Below are positions 1 through 8,305 of a stretch of 64,000 bases of DNA, piece after piece. Source of the DNA: Terriglobia bacterium (GTDB lineage Bacteria > Acidobacteriota > Terriglobia > Terriglobales > SCQP01); the NCBI GenBank assembly GCA_021323595.1, contig JAJPKR010000014.1:1-64000 (forward strand). Reading direction: 5' to 3'. Made by a program: the position numbers and the translations under genes. Each line of letters begins with the position of its first letter. Position 1 is the stretch's first letter. Under the pieces are notes generated by a model that saw only the letters and a list, made by a program, of their open reading frames with translations, searched no databases and was not told the origin of the DNA.

Positions 1-1
1 C

Positions 2-646
2 CTACGGCGCCCCTCCGCTCCAGCGCATCCCAGGCCAACCGCAACCATCCCCAAGGTGGGGCCAAATCAGGCCATCGCAGTGGGGCCACTCCAGATTGAC
101 GAAATCAAACGGCAGTTCAGCGAGCAGTGTGTACCCATAAATTCGTCGATGTTCGTTCCAGCCCCCTACGAACCGCGCGCGCTCGCCAGGATCGACGCGC
201 GGGTGCTCGCGCGCTTGTAGGAATTCCCAATTCGCTGCCATCTCGCGAATCAACCTGTCCAGGTGGTCGACCCTCACGTCGATGCGACGCGCGAGTGTGT
301 GGTGAATAATTTTTTGCTCTTCCCACTTATCGGCAATGCGCAGCGGCTGAGGAAAGTCACCGGTTCCAGGGTTGCGTAGGAGGACGGAAATTGAAAACGA
401 ATGAATGGTGCTTGGACGAACTGCTGCTGCTGCCGGATGAGCTGAAATCTTCTTCGCCAGCTCAGCAGTGGCAGCGCGCGTAAAAGTCAACAACTTGACA
501 CGCGGCGCAGTTTGGCTGGCCAAGAGGCGTTCCAAGAGTGCTACAACAGTGGCGCTTTTTCCCGTGCCGGGTCCTGCCAGAACTAGCGCGTGCTGGTTAG
601 CACGGTGACCAAGGATCGCCTGCTGCTCTTGCGTAGGCTCGTACAT
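2..646 (-). pseudogene. Truncated UvrD/Rep-type DNA helicase, N-terminal part
   Basis: The reading frame starts at the ATG at 646 (MYEPTQEQQ) and encodes the first part of a superfamily 1 helicase. It has a Q-motif-like TQEQQAIL, the Walker A motif AGPGTGKS near residue 25, and the Ia motif LLTFTRAATAEL. Homology-like sequence runs to about residue 184 (GYTLLAELPFDF) and then changes to low-complexity Trp/Gly-rich sequence before a stop at 2-4. The DEYQD/DExx box and all later helicase motifs are missing, so the product should be inactive. The break falls near two copies of a 9-base repeat (56-64 and 80-88) that could be the end of an inserted element. The helicase family call is secure. The cause of the truncation is inferred, because the rest of the gene lies outside the window. 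Confidence 0.75.
56..88. repeat. Pair of GTGGGGCCA direct repeats at the helicase break
   Basis: GTGGGGCCA occurs at 56-64 and again at 80-88, 24 bases apart, exactly where the helicase frame loses similarity to its family. Short repeats containing TGGGGCCA or TGGCCCCA are typical of IS21-family ends, so this may be the end of an insertion that continues beyond position 1. That is inference; no transposase of that family is visible. Confidence 0.3.
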
Positions 647-694
647 GCCAGAGTTAGAACCGGTTAGCCTGGCCAGCAACAGGGCCGGCGCATT

Positions 695-902
695 TGTAGT
701 GCTCCCCTCAAAACTAGACAGTCACGGCCTCGGAATTTAGTACAGCTTTGAACGCCAAGAGGGCCTCGTGCGGGGTGCGATTCTTCACTCCGCGATGAGG
801 CCGGTCGTGATTGCACTCCTCGATCCAGCGAGCGATGCTGCCCCGTGCTTCTTCCAAGCTCCGATACTCCGCCGTCCAGACTTCCTCTTCCTTCAAGACG
901 CT
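695..902 (-). mobile_element. IS3-family right-end remnant with transposase C-terminus
   Basis: On the minus strand, from about 902 down to the stop at 714-716, the frame encodes the last 60 or so residues of an IS3-type DDE transposase. Recognisable parts are LKEEEVW, YRSLEEAR, the glutamate-containing WIEECNHDRPH and TPHEALLAF. The stop lies inside TGTCTAGTTTTGAGGGG (720 down to 704), and this sequence continues to GCACTACA. It has the form of an IS3-family right inverted repeat, ending near 695. The upstream transposase sequence is replaced by unrelated DNA, so the element is a fragment and cannot move alone. It sits about 50 bases upstream of the helicase start. Confidence 0.7.
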
Positions 903-988
903 GGCCATGCTGGACACCCATCCCAAAAAGAATGATGAAAAACGGTGGCACGGAGTCAAGAATGCAGCAATATGCAGGTAAAGACAGG

Positions 989-1085
<97 letters not shown>

Positions 1086-1578
1086 CGGCGTGCGTGCTGC
1101 CTACGATTATAGGGGCTGCCGCCGCCCCAGCGAAATCGGCCTGCCGGCGCGGCGGCGGGACGCAGCGCGGCGGGCGGGCACCAGACCCGCAGTGATGAAA
1201 AGACGCTCTGCGGCCCCGATACGCCGGTTTCACGGGCTGCCTCCTGTGCCTTGGTGTAGAACCGCTCGTACGCCTGCCGGCCGGAATCTCGACAGGGATC
1301 CCCATCGTCAGGACGGTGCCTTGGAATGACGCAATCGAATCCACCGACAAGCGCGGCCACTAATGGCAAGAGCCGGCTGAATTGACGCGGAACGAAAACC
1401 GCAGCATCATTCTCGGGGCCCCGGCGGCCGCAACGGCTTCGCTCAGCGGAATGGGAGCGAGATTCCAGCGGCCGCAATTTTAGTGGGTGAACCGGTTTCC
1501 CCCGGGGCGGCAGCAGGCGCAGCCGGATGGACGAATATCGAGGGAGCTTGTTCGGGATCACCTAGGAGGGTTGCTCGA
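1086..1578. other. Intergenic stretch with a possible decayed coding remnant
   Basis: No intact gene is visible between tRNA-Ser and the next ORF. On the minus strand, from about 1350 to 1205, two frames join into one protein-like stretch. The first frame gives DSIASFQGTVLTMGIPVEI and, after a one-base shift near 1281, the second gives QAYERFYTKAQEAARE. This suggests a frameshifted fragment of an unidentified gene. The rest is GC-rich without recognisable features. Confidence in the remnant is low. Confidence 0.25.
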
Positions 1579-2703
1579 ATGCCGAAGCCAGCGCCGGAAC
1601 TCGCCGCTACCGCACGCAAGCTTTTCCCATTAGGTTTGATCGTAGCGTTCGCTCTGGCTGGATCGGCGGCAGGCCCGATTGGCTCCCCTGCCGGGGCGGC
1701 GAACCGCACGGAACTCCTTTTCCTCGGCACTGCCGGCGGACCGCCCCTGCGCCCGGACCGCTCCGAACCCTCCACGTTGCTGATCGTCGACGGCCGCGAA
1801 TATCTCATCGACTGCGGCGTCGGCACCATGCGCCGCATGCTGGAGGCCGGCGTTCACTCCGACGAGATCGCGACAATCTTTCTCACACACCTGCATCCAG
1901 ACCACGCTCTCGGCCTCGCCGATGTGATGGAGAATGACTTTTTCCAGTTGAGGGGCGGCAATTCCGCACAGACCATCGCGATCTACGGCCCACCCCGGAC
2001 TCAACAGCTCGTCGACGCCGCATTCGAGTACATCGCGATTGCGTTCGGCGTTTTTGCCGCGGAGCCGCCGTCGGCATACACCAAGGGTGCCAACGGGAAG
2101 CTCCTTAGCCCGTTCAACGCCCATGAGGTCGAGAACGGCGGCGTGATTTTTCAGGACGACAAAATTCGTGTCACCGCCGCCGAGAACACTCATTACGCGC
2201 TGATGCCGGCGCAAGCGCGCACGCGGATGAAGTCATATTCCTACCGCATCGAGACGCCGCATGGGGTGGTTGTTTTCACCGGCGATACCGGCCCGAGCGA
2301 CGCGGTTCTGCGCTTGGCGCAGGGAGCGGATGTGCTCGTGACGGAGGTCGAGGACCTCAACCAGATTTCAGAATTCGTGAACCGAATGGCCGAAAGGAAT
2401 CACTGGACGGCGGAACGGACGGCTGCGCTAATGGCGCACATGCGACGCGAGCACCTTAGCGAAGAAGAAGCCGGCATTATGGCTGCCAAGGCGGGGGTGA
2501 AGTCGCTGGTGCTCTACCACTACGACCCCGCGGATCCGGCAGCTTACGTCGCCGCGGTCAAGAAGATGTTTCCCCGCCCAGTGTTTGCGCCCGCCGACTT
2601 GGAACGATATTGCCTCCGCTCGGTTCCTCAAGGAGCGTACAAGAGCCAAACCGTTCTGAGTCTGTGCGGCCATGCGTCGGCGAACGCCTCACGGGTGCGT
2701 TGA
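1579..2703 (+). CDS. Secreted metallo-beta-lactamase-fold hydrolase (RNase Z/arylsulfatase-like)
   Basis: This 374-residue protein starts at the ATG at 1579, ten bases after a clear AGGAGG (1563-1568). An upstream extension of the same frame has no such signal. The N-terminus has a basic start, a hydrophobic stretch (LGLIVAFALAGSAAG) and small residues, consistent with export. The mature part opens with LLFLGTAGGPPLRPDR and carries the metal-binding motif THLHPDHALG near residue 105. It also has FTGDTGPSD for the second metal ligand and LYHYDP near the C-terminus. These fit the beta-lactamase fold group that includes RNase Z and the periplasmic arylsulfatase-like hydrolases. The export signal argues against a tRNA-processing role. 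The substrate cannot be read from the sequence. It stands alone, with no operon partner. Confidence 0.85.
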   Translation: MPKPAPELAATARKLFPLGLIVAFALAGSAAGPIGSPAGAANRTELLFLGTAGGPPLRPDRSEPSTLLIVDGREYLIDCGVGTMRRMLEAGVHSDEIATIFLTHLHPDHALGLADVMENDFFQLRGGNSAQTIAIYGPPRTQQLVDAAFEYIAIAFGVFAAEPPSAYTKGANGKLLSPFNAHEVENGGVIFQDDKIRVTAAENTHYALMPAQARTRMKSYSYRIETPHGVVVFTGDTGPSDAVLRLAQGADVLVTEVEDLNQISEFVNRMAERNHWTAERTAALMAHMRREHLSEEEAGIMAAKAGVKSLVLYHYDPADPAAYVAAVKKMFPRPVFAPADLERYCLRSVPQGAYKSQTVLSLCGHASANASRVR

Positions 2704-3033
2704 GGTTCCGATGCTGGCAGTCATTACCTAACGCGCCCAGCTGTCTCGTCCCGCCGAGGCATGCTGTCGCTCTCCAGCCGAAAACGATCCGTGTGCCGGG
2801 CGGCATGCGCGCCGAGTCTGCTGATGCCCGCTGCGAAAGCGGCCTTCGGGCAGGCGCGTCACAAGCCCGGAGCACGGCGAAAGGCGGCGTTGCCGGCGGA
2901 AACTGCCGCACGCTTGCCGCTCGCTACGCTACAAATGCGGTATATGAGCTCGGCTAAGCGGAGCCCCTCAACTCCGCGGGCGGCCGACGCCAGCGATGCG
3001 CGGGCCGCATCGGGGGCGCCGGCAACGGCAACG
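2704..3033. other. Intergenic region, nothing recognised
   Basis: These 330 bases lie between the metallo-hydrolase (+) and the SRPBCC gene (-), which converge here. I see no RNA gene, convincing terminator with a T-tract, or conserved coding frame. Confidence 0.5.
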
Positions 3034-3495
3034 TCAGCGGCGGCCTTGCTCGGCGCGCCGCTTCGCCCGCTCGTGAATGAGCTTCCAACCGCCTTCCATG
3101 CTCCGGCGCCGCTCTTCGGGGATCGCGCCGATCGCGTAATGATGGAAGCGAATGAGCGTGCCGCCGCGCTGCTCGCTCAGGCGGTACTGCACGTTCGAGA
3201 CGGTCGCGAACGACATCATCAGCGGGCCGTGAAACTCGAGCAGCGACGGCCGCTTGATCGCCTGCACGTGCGCCCAAAAATGGCCGTTGTTATCGCCCAG
3301 GTCCCGGTACCAGCGCCCGCCAGGCCACGGCTCGATCTTGGCGTGCAAGGGCTTCTCCTCCATGTCCGTGAACGCCGGCCCCAACTCCTCAAGCAGCGCC
3401 GCGAACGTGGCTTCCGGCGCGGCGTTGACAAAGATTTCTTGCTCGATGCTCAGAGTCAAATCCTCGGCCCTGAGTTCTTTCGTTTCGGTGGTCAT
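3034..3495 (-). CDS. SRPBCC (AHSA1-like) domain protein
   Basis: This 153-residue single-domain protein starts at an ATG at 3495 behind AGGAGAAAC. The opening strand (SIEQEIFVNAAPEATFAALL), the central PGGRWYRDLGDNNGHFWAHV and the VQYRLSEQRGGTLIRFHH strand are typical of the START/Bet v1-like helix-grip fold in the AHSA1 branch. Such proteins bind small hydrophobic ligands, and many are encoded beside an ArsR-type repressor, as here. It follows the ArsR gene by 81 bases on the same strand and is probably co-transcribed. The ligand is unknown. Confidence 0.85.
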   Translation of the reverse strand: MTTETKELRAEDLTLSIEQEIFVNAAPEATFAALLEELGPAFTDMEEKPLHAKIEPWPGGRWYRDLGDNNGHFWAHVQAIKRPSLLEFHGPLMMSFATVSNVQYRLSEQRGGTLIRFHHYAIGAIPEERRRSMEGGWKLIHERAKRRAEQGRR

Positions 3496-3576
3496 CGTTT
3501 CTCCTTTTGCCGCTCTTGGCGAGCGGCGATGTGATATTTGCTGCCTCGAAAACCTCGGCGCGGCGCCGCGCCCCGC

Positions 3577-3930
3577 CTATCCTTCCGACTCGGGCTCGCT
3601 CGCGCCGGCCGTGGAGCGCTCGGCGCGCTCCTTGACGCGGTTCAGCGTGTCGCGCCAGAACCGCTCGAACTCGCCCGTCCACTCATGCAGCGGGCGGAGC
3701 GCCACCGCATTGGTCCGGTAGAGCTTCTGCCTGCCTTCCCGGCGCACCCGCACCAGATCCACCTCCCGCAGCACCCGCAAGTGCTTCGAAATCGAGGGCT
3801 GCTCGAGTCCGAGAGCCGCCACGATCTCGCTGACCGAGCGCTCCCGGCCGGCCAGGAACGCCAAGATGTCCCGGCGCCGCGGTTCGGCCACGGCGTTGAA
3901 GGGATCCGAGGTGGTCGCGGCCCGCGCCAT
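3577..3930 (-). CDS. ArsR-family winged-helix repressor
   Basis: This 117-residue regulator starts at the ATG at 3930 (MARAATTSDPF). The frame has no better start upstream, because the operator-like palindrome lies there. The domain runs FNAVAEPRRRDILAFLAG, then the recognition-helix region LEQPSISKHLRVLREVDLV, then the wing VRREGRQKLYRTN. This is the ArsR subgroup that pairs with SRPBCC proteins. No metal-binding ELCVC motif is present, so an organic ligand or constitutive repression is more likely than metal sensing. The C-terminus (EWTGEFERFWRDTLNRVKE) is the usual dimerisation helix. It is probably autoregulatory through the palindrome at 3946-3961. Confidence 0.9.
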   Translation of the reverse strand: MARAATTSDPFNAVAEPRRRDILAFLAGRERSVSEIVAALGLEQPSISKHLRVLREVDLVRVRREGRQKLYRTNAVALRPLHEWTGEFERFWRDTLNRVKERAERSTAGASEPESEG

Positions 3931-3945
3931 ACAAACCGACAATAC

Positions 3946-3961
3946 ATTCCTATATGGGAAT
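3946..3961. promoter_or_regulatory. Probable ArsR operator palindrome
   Basis: ATTCCTATATGGGAAT is an imperfect palindrome (14 of 16 positions symmetric) centred 23 bases upstream of the arsR-type start codon. It lies in the only AT-rich patch of the intergenic region. Position and symmetry fit an autoregulatory operator of an ArsR-family repressor. Confidence 0.55.
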
Positions 3962-4022
3962 ATGTCAAGCAAAAATTTAGCGGGATTCGACGGGCTCCGG
4001 TAACACCCTGAGCGGGAATGGT

Positions 4023-5144
4023 TTACGGCTGGGGCGGGCGCCAGACGGCGACGCGGGAGTCGGCGGCGCCGTAATAGAGAAACCACGCGCGGTGGAAGTG
4101 GACGAGGCCTTCGAGGAACGTCGTGCCGGCGCCGTACTGGCCGTTGGTTTCGTACCCGGCGGCGGGAGCAAAGAACGGCCGCGCGGTGCGGGCGAGGAGG
4201 CGGGCGGGAGCGGCGGCGGAAAAGAGCGCTTGCCCGGCGGCGTAGCGGCCGGCCGGCAACGACGGATCGCCGCTGGTGCGGGCATTCATCGCGTTGTAGA
4301 GCAGCACGATGCCCTTCTGGGTCAAGAGCGCGGGCGCACCGGGCTCGGTGAGCGCGCTGTCGAAGCGGCCGGGCCGCGGCGGCAGCACCACGGGGCCCGG
4401 CTGCCAATCGATCAAATTGGTTGAAGTGGCGATGCGCACGCCCTGATCGCCCCAATACATCCAGTAGCGGCCGCCGATCTTGACGGCGCGCAGGCGGCCG
4501 TTCTCGAGCGCGGTGACGATGGCTCCCGATTTCGTCCAGCGCCGCGCCCACGCGCCGCCCAGTTCGGCAAAGGCCGGGCCGCGCTTGAGCCAGTGAATCA
4601 GATCGCGCGAGGTGGCGATGGCGAGGCGCGCCTGGCGGCGATTCCACTGCGTATAGGTCATCACGAACAGACCGCCGGGCGCGGCCACCACCCGCGGATC
4701 CTCGCATCCGCCCCCGCGCTCGTCGGCCGATTGCGCATCGGCGGCGGGAAACAGCACCGGCTGCGGCCGGCGGCGGAAATGCACGCCGTCGGCGCTTTCC
4801 GCCCAGCCGATGCGCGAAACGTGGCCGCCGATGGCGGCGGCGCCGGTGTCATCCTCGGCGCGGTACAAGAGCACGACCTTGCCGCCGCGGACGATCGCGG
4901 CGGGATTGAAGACGTGCAGCGCTTCCCAGCGCACGGCCGGCTGCCCGGGCGCGGCGAATAGGGCCGCGGGATCGGGCGCCAAGATGGGATTGCGGGGCGT
5001 GCGTACGAACGGTCCGAGTTGCCACCCCGCCCGCGCCGGAGCCGCAGGGCGTTGCCGTGCCGGCGCCGGCAGCGGCGCCAGCGCCGCGAGCGCCAGCAGC
5101 GCCGCCAGCGGCGCGAGCAGATTCGGCGAGGTTCGATCCGGCAT
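4023..5144 (-). CDS. Exported GH130-type glycosidase/phosphorylase
   Basis: This 373-residue protein starts at the ATG at 5144, preceded by AGGAGGG. The N-terminus (LLAPLAALLALAALAPLPAP) looks like a signal peptide, so the enzyme probably acts in the periplasm or outside. The fold is a five-bladed beta-propeller of the GH43/GH62/GH130 type. It shows HVFNPAAIVRGGKVVLLYRA, GIG-like blade repeats, the CEDPRVV motif typical of GH130, IATSRDLIHW and YETNGQYGAGTTF. GH130 members mostly phosphorolyse or hydrolyse beta-mannosides. Exported members are more likely to be hydrolases, because phosphorolysis needs cytoplasmic phosphate and sugar phosphate. It lies 188 bases downstream of a sugar kinase on the same strand, which suggests a sugar-use locus. 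Exact specificity is unknown. Confidence 0.8.
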   Translation of the reverse strand: MPDRTSPNLLAPLAALLALAALAPLPAPARQRPAAPARAGWQLGPFVRTPRNPILAPDPAALFAAPGQPAVRWEALHVFNPAAIVRGGKVVLLYRAEDDTGAAAIGGHVSRIGWAESADGVHFRRRPQPVLFPAADAQSADERGGGCEDPRVVAAPGGLFVMTYTQWNRRQARLAIATSRDLIHWLKRGPAFAELGGAWARRWTKSGAIVTALENGRLRAVKIGGRYWMYWGDQGVRIATSTNLIDWQPGPVVLPPRPGRFDSALTEPGAPALLTQKGIVLLYNAMNARTSGDPSLPAGRYAAGQALFSAAAPARLLARTARPFFAPAAGYETNGQYGAGTTFLEGLVHFHRAWFLYYGAADSRVAVWRPPQP

Positions 5145-5332
5145 GTTTAGGCCCTCCTGGTAGAAACCCGCCTTATGGCGCGCGGTGCGGCCGCCCAAGG
5201 GGCGGCGGGACGAGCACGCCGGCCGAGCGCACCCAAAACGCGGCGCCCCGGGGCCGCGCTCGAAAGCTGCACCGGCGCGACGCGAAGGCACCCTCGGGAC
5301 CGCAGGCCAACGAACCATCGCCTGCGACGCGC

Positions 5333-6301
5333 CTAGACGCGCTCGATTTCGATGCGCGGCAGCAAGCGGGCGACGTCGTCGGGACGCACTTGCGCGCACT
5401 CCTTGGTCAGCACGTTGGCGGTGCCGCAGGCGGCGGCCAGGCGCAGGCAATCGGCGAAGGGCAAATTGCGCGCCAGGCCGACGGCAAACCCGCCCAGGGC
5501 GGCATCGCCGGAGCCGACGGAGTTCACGCGCGGAACCTGCGGAGCGAAGGCCCGCACGGCGCCGTCGCCGCCCAGGGCATAGAGGCCGCCGGCGCCATTC
5601 GAGATCAAGGGCAGCTCGACGCCGCAATCGCGCAACCGCGCCAAGGCTGCGGCGAAGTCGCCGGGCGCCTCCAGGCGCGCGTGCAGCAACTCCTCGGCTT
5701 CGGCGCGATTGGGCTTGATGGCGCGCAAGCGCGGGCCGGCGCCGTTGCGCGCCAGGGCGGCGCGCAGCCATTGCCGGCTGGTGTCGAGGAGGATGGCGCG
5801 GCCGGGGCGGGCGACATCGGCGATCAGGTCGTTGTAGATCGCATCGGGGCAGCCCGGCGGCACGCTGCCGGAGAGCACCACCACCTGGACCTCGTCCGTG
5901 AGGCGGCGCAAGGCGGCGCGCAGCGCCGCCAGCGCTTCGCCGCCCACGGGAGCGCCGGGTTCGACAATTTCGGTCTCCGTGCCGTCGTCTTCGACCAGCA
6001 CGAATGCGGTGCGGGTGTCGGCGGTCACTCGCACCGGCGCCACGCGAATATCCTCGCGCGCCAGTTCCGCCAGCAAGTAGTCGCCGGTGTAGCCGCCGAA
6101 GAAGCCCACCACCAGCACCGCCTCGCCGAGCACGCGCATCACGCCGGCGGCGTTGATCGCCTTGCCGCCCGCCGAAGTGACGACTTCGGCGGCCTGCTGA
6201 TGACGGCCGCGGTCCAATTGCGGCAGCCGCAAATATTTGTCCACGGCGGGATTGAGAGAGACGGCGCAGATCATTGGGGCCGCCGAGCGCGGGTCCAGCA
6301 T
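5333..6301 (-). CDS. PfkB-family kinase, 1-phosphofructokinase/tagatose-6-phosphate kinase type
   Basis: This 322-residue ribokinase-fold enzyme starts with ICAVSLNPAVDKYL and has GGKAINAAGVMRVLG, the sugar-phosphate binding signature of the FruK/LacC branch. It also has VVLSGSVPPGCP, IKPNRAEAEELL, and NSVGSGDAALGGF containing the catalytic aspartate and anion hole. The start may be ATG 6301 or the ATG at 6274, which gives the family-typical first residues; no strong ribosome binding site decides it. It probably phosphorylates a hexose monophosphate to a bisphosphate with ATP. It precedes the GH130 gene on the same strand and is divergent from mrp. No PTS genes are visible nearby, so the substrate route is unclear. 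Confidence 0.85.
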   Translation of the reverse strand: MLDPRSAAPMICAVSLNPAVDKYLRLPQLDRGRHQQAAEVVTSAGGKAINAAGVMRVLGEAVLVVGFFGGYTGDYLLAELAREDIRVAPVRVTADTRTAFVLVEDDGTETEIVEPGAPVGGEALAALRAALRRLTDEVQVVVLSGSVPPGCPDAIYNDLIADVARPGRAILLDTSRQWLRAALARNGAGPRLRAIKPNRAEAEELLHARLEAPGDFAAALARLRDCGVELPLISNGAGGLYALGGDGAVRAFAPQVPRVNSVGSGDAALGGFAVGLARNLPFADCLRLAAACGTANVLTKECAQVRPDDVARLLPRIEIERV

Positions 6302-6412
6302 TCATTTTGCCACTCGCCCCGCGCGCGGGCGGCGGCTCGAAAGTCCGGAATGCGGCCGGGAGCGGCGCGCGCCCGCCCGCGGGCGGCGGAAGCGGCGACC
6401 TATACTGAAGAC

Positions 6413-7501
6413 ATGGGCACGCCCACCACCGAAGTCCTGCTGGACGCCCTGCGCTTGGTGCGCGATCCCGATCTCGGGCGCGACATCGTCGCGCTGGCGA
6501 TGGTGCACGATCTGGCGGCGCGCAACGGCGAAGTGTGGCTGACGTTGCGGCTGCCGAGCACCGCGCAAGAGACGCGCGAGCGGATCGAGCGCGAGGCGCG
6601 GGAGCGGCTGCTGGCGTTGCCCGGCATCGCGCAGGCGCACATCAAGCTCGATCTCAACGTCCCCGCCGCCGGTCTCGCGCACGGCCAGCAGGCGCTGCCC
6701 GGGGTCAAAAACATCATCGCCATCGGCTCCGGCAAGGGCGGCGTCGGCAAGACCACGGTGGCGGTGAACGTGGCCATCGCGCTCGCCGAGCTGGGGGGCG
6801 TGGTGGGGCTGATGGATGCGGATGTGTACGGGCCCAACGTGCCGCGGATGATGGCGATCCATGAAGCGCCCCGCGTCCTCGAGCAAAACCGCATCGAGCC
6901 GCTGCGCAATTACGGCGTCAAAGTCATTTCGATGGGCCTGATCAGCCCGGGCGACCAACCGGTGATCTGGCGCGGGCCGATGCTGCACAGCGCCGTGCAG
7001 CAATTCCTGCGCAACGTGGAGTGGGGCGAACTCGACTACCTCATCATCGACATGCCGCCGGGCACCGGCGACGTGGCGCTGACGCTCGCGCAAAGCGTGC
7101 CGATGACCGGCGGCGTGATCGTGACGACGCCTTCCGACGTTTCGCTCGAGGACGCGCGCAAGGCGCTGGGAATGTTCCAGCGGCTCAAGATCGAAGTGCT
7201 GGGCGTGGTCGAGAACATGAGCTCCTTCGAGTGCCCGCACTGCCATCACCCCGTCGATATCTTCAGCCAGGGCGGGGGACGGCGCATCGCCGACCAATTC
7301 AGCGTGCCGTTTTTGGGCACGCTGCCGTTGCTGCCGGAGGTGCGGGACGGCGGGGATCGCGGCCAGCCGGTAACCGTCGCCGGCGCCGGCAATGCCGCGG
7401 CGCATCCCTATTACGCGCTGGCGCGGCGGCTGGCCGCCGAGGTCGGCCTGCGGGCGGCGACGGCCGGCGCCGAGCAAGACGTCATTCAGATTCGCCCCTG
7501 A
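6413..7501 (+). CDS. mrp: Mrp/NBP35-family Fe-S carrier ATPase
   Basis: This 362-residue protein starts at the ATG at 6413. Residues 1-85 form a DUF59/MIP18-like domain (LRLVRDPDLGRDIVALAMV). The ATPase part begins with NIIAIGSGKGGVGKTT, the deviant Walker A motif with a signature lysine. It continues with DADVYGPNVPRM and IIDMPPGTGD and carries the CPHC pair (SSFECPHCHHP) that holds a bridging 4Fe-4S cluster in homodimers. The family delivers Fe-S clusters to apoproteins in the cytoplasm. A small CxxC protein gene follows 14 bases after the stop and may be co-transcribed. The length is normal. Confidence 0.95.
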   Translation: MGTPTTEVLLDALRLVRDPDLGRDIVALAMVHDLAARNGEVWLTLRLPSTAQETRERIEREARERLLALPGIAQAHIKLDLNVPAAGLAHGQQALPGVKNIIAIGSGKGGVGKTTVAVNVAIALAELGGVVGLMDADVYGPNVPRMMAIHEAPRVLEQNRIEPLRNYGVKVISMGLISPGDQPVIWRGPMLHSAVQQFLRNVEWGELDYLIIDMPPGTGDVALTLAQSVPMTGGVIVTTPSDVSLEDARKALGMFQRLKIEVLGVVENMSSFECPHCHHPVDIFSQGGGRRIADQFSVPFLGTLPLLPEVRDGGDRGQPVTVAGAGNAAAHPYYALARRLAAEVGLRAATAGAEQDVIQIRP

Positions 7502-7515
7502 GCGCGGGGAGGGAC

Positions 7516-7788
7516 GTGGAAGAACGCGATTTTTTCACCGAGAAGCAGATCAGCAAGCCGGCCCGGCTGACTTGCAGCTTTTGCCGCACCGAAAACGAAT
7601 ACCAATTGGCCTGGGTGGTGCGGACGAAAAAGAACAGCCTGCCGCCCCGCGCCGACAGCGTGGACCGAGCCCGCTTCGCCAAACTGCAATCCTATATGGT
7701 GCGCCGCGATGACAAGGTCGCCTGCGTCAACCCGCGCTGCCGCAAAACGTTCGAGATCAGCGGCGTTCAAACTGTGGTCCTGCTCTAG
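7516..7788 (+). CDS. Small protein with two cysteine pairs, function unknown
   Basis: This 90-residue protein starts at a GTG at 7516 behind GGGGAGGGA. It has LTCSFCRTENEYQ near residue 20 and KVACVNPRCRKTFE near residue 75. Together these form a C-x2-C plus C-x4-C set that could bind zinc or an Fe-S cluster. I do not recognise the family. Its position directly after mrp makes an Fe-S-related role possible, but zinc-ribbon folding is equally likely. Confidence 0.65.
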   Translation: MEERDFFTEKQISKPARLTCSFCRTENEYQLAWVVRTKKNSLPPRADSVDRARFAKLQSYMVRRDDKVACVNPRCRKTFEISGVQTVVLL

Positions 7789-7825
7789 GCGCGCGGCGGC
7801 GCCAAGCGCGGTGCGCTGCGCATCG

Positions 7826-8305
7826 TCAGCCGCGGCGGCTGAGGCCTTCGACTTCAGGCTCGTCGAGCGGCTGCACCCAGACGGTGTGGGCGACGGCGCT
7901 TTCCCGCCCGGCGGCCCATTCGCGATGGCGGCGCACGGCAGCAGCGGCCAGCGCCATCCCCGTCCAAACCAGAGCCAGCCCCAGCGCGATGTTGAGGAAC
8001 AGATTCAGCCCCGCGTTCCACAACTCGCCATGGCGGGCCAGCCGCAGGGTTTCATATTCGAACGTCGAGAAGGTGGTAAAGGTGCCGATGAACCCTACCG
8101 CGATCACGGTGCGCAGCTCGGCGGAAAAGAGCGCCGTGGATTCGGCGAGCTGCATCAGCAGGCCGATGAGGAAGCAGCCGATGAGGTTTTCGCCCAGTGT
8201 TCCGAGAGGAAAGGCGGGCCCGAAGAACCGCGCCATGCCACCGGAAAAGCCCCACCGCGCCAGCGCTCCCGCCGCCCCCGCCAGAGCGAGATAAACGACT
8301 TCCAT
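7826..8305 (-). CDS. crcB: CrcB/Fluc fluoride exporter
   Basis: This 159-residue integral membrane protein has four predicted helices. It has the family signatures GTLGENLIGCFLIGLL (with the polar-track Asn) and GFIGTFTTFSTFEYET (phenylalanine box and central sodium-site Gly-Thr-Phe motif). CrcB/Fluc proteins form dual-topology dimeric fluoride channels in the inner membrane that lower cytoplasmic fluoride. The charged tail after residue 125 is longer than in most members. The gene has its own fluoride riboswitch, and the start codon at 8305 is placed directly against the riboswitch expression platform. A single crcB copy fits the dual-topology homodimer form. Confidence 0.95.
   Translation of the reverse strand: MEVVYLALAGAAGALARWGFSGGMARFFGPAFPLGTLGENLIGCFLIGLLMQLAESTALFSAELRTVIAVGFIGTFTTFSTFEYETLRLARHGELWNAGLNLFLNIALGLALVWTGMALAAAAVRRHREWAAGRESAVAHTVWVQPLDEPEVEGLSRRG

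Noticed and set aside
4023-6305. A 760-codon minus-strand frame running upstream of the GH130 start through the PfkB gene
   Set aside because: Only the part from 5144 down has family similarity and a ribosome binding site. The upstream Arg-rich part is the off-frame image of the PfkB gene.
5057-6412. Upstream extension of the mrp frame and other long antisense frames in GC-rich genes (such as 11794-13194, 27966-29405 and 35167-36621)
   Set aside because: In DNA of this base composition, antisense frames stay open by codon bias. Their translations are Arg/Gly/His-rich, without family motifs, opposite well-supported genes.
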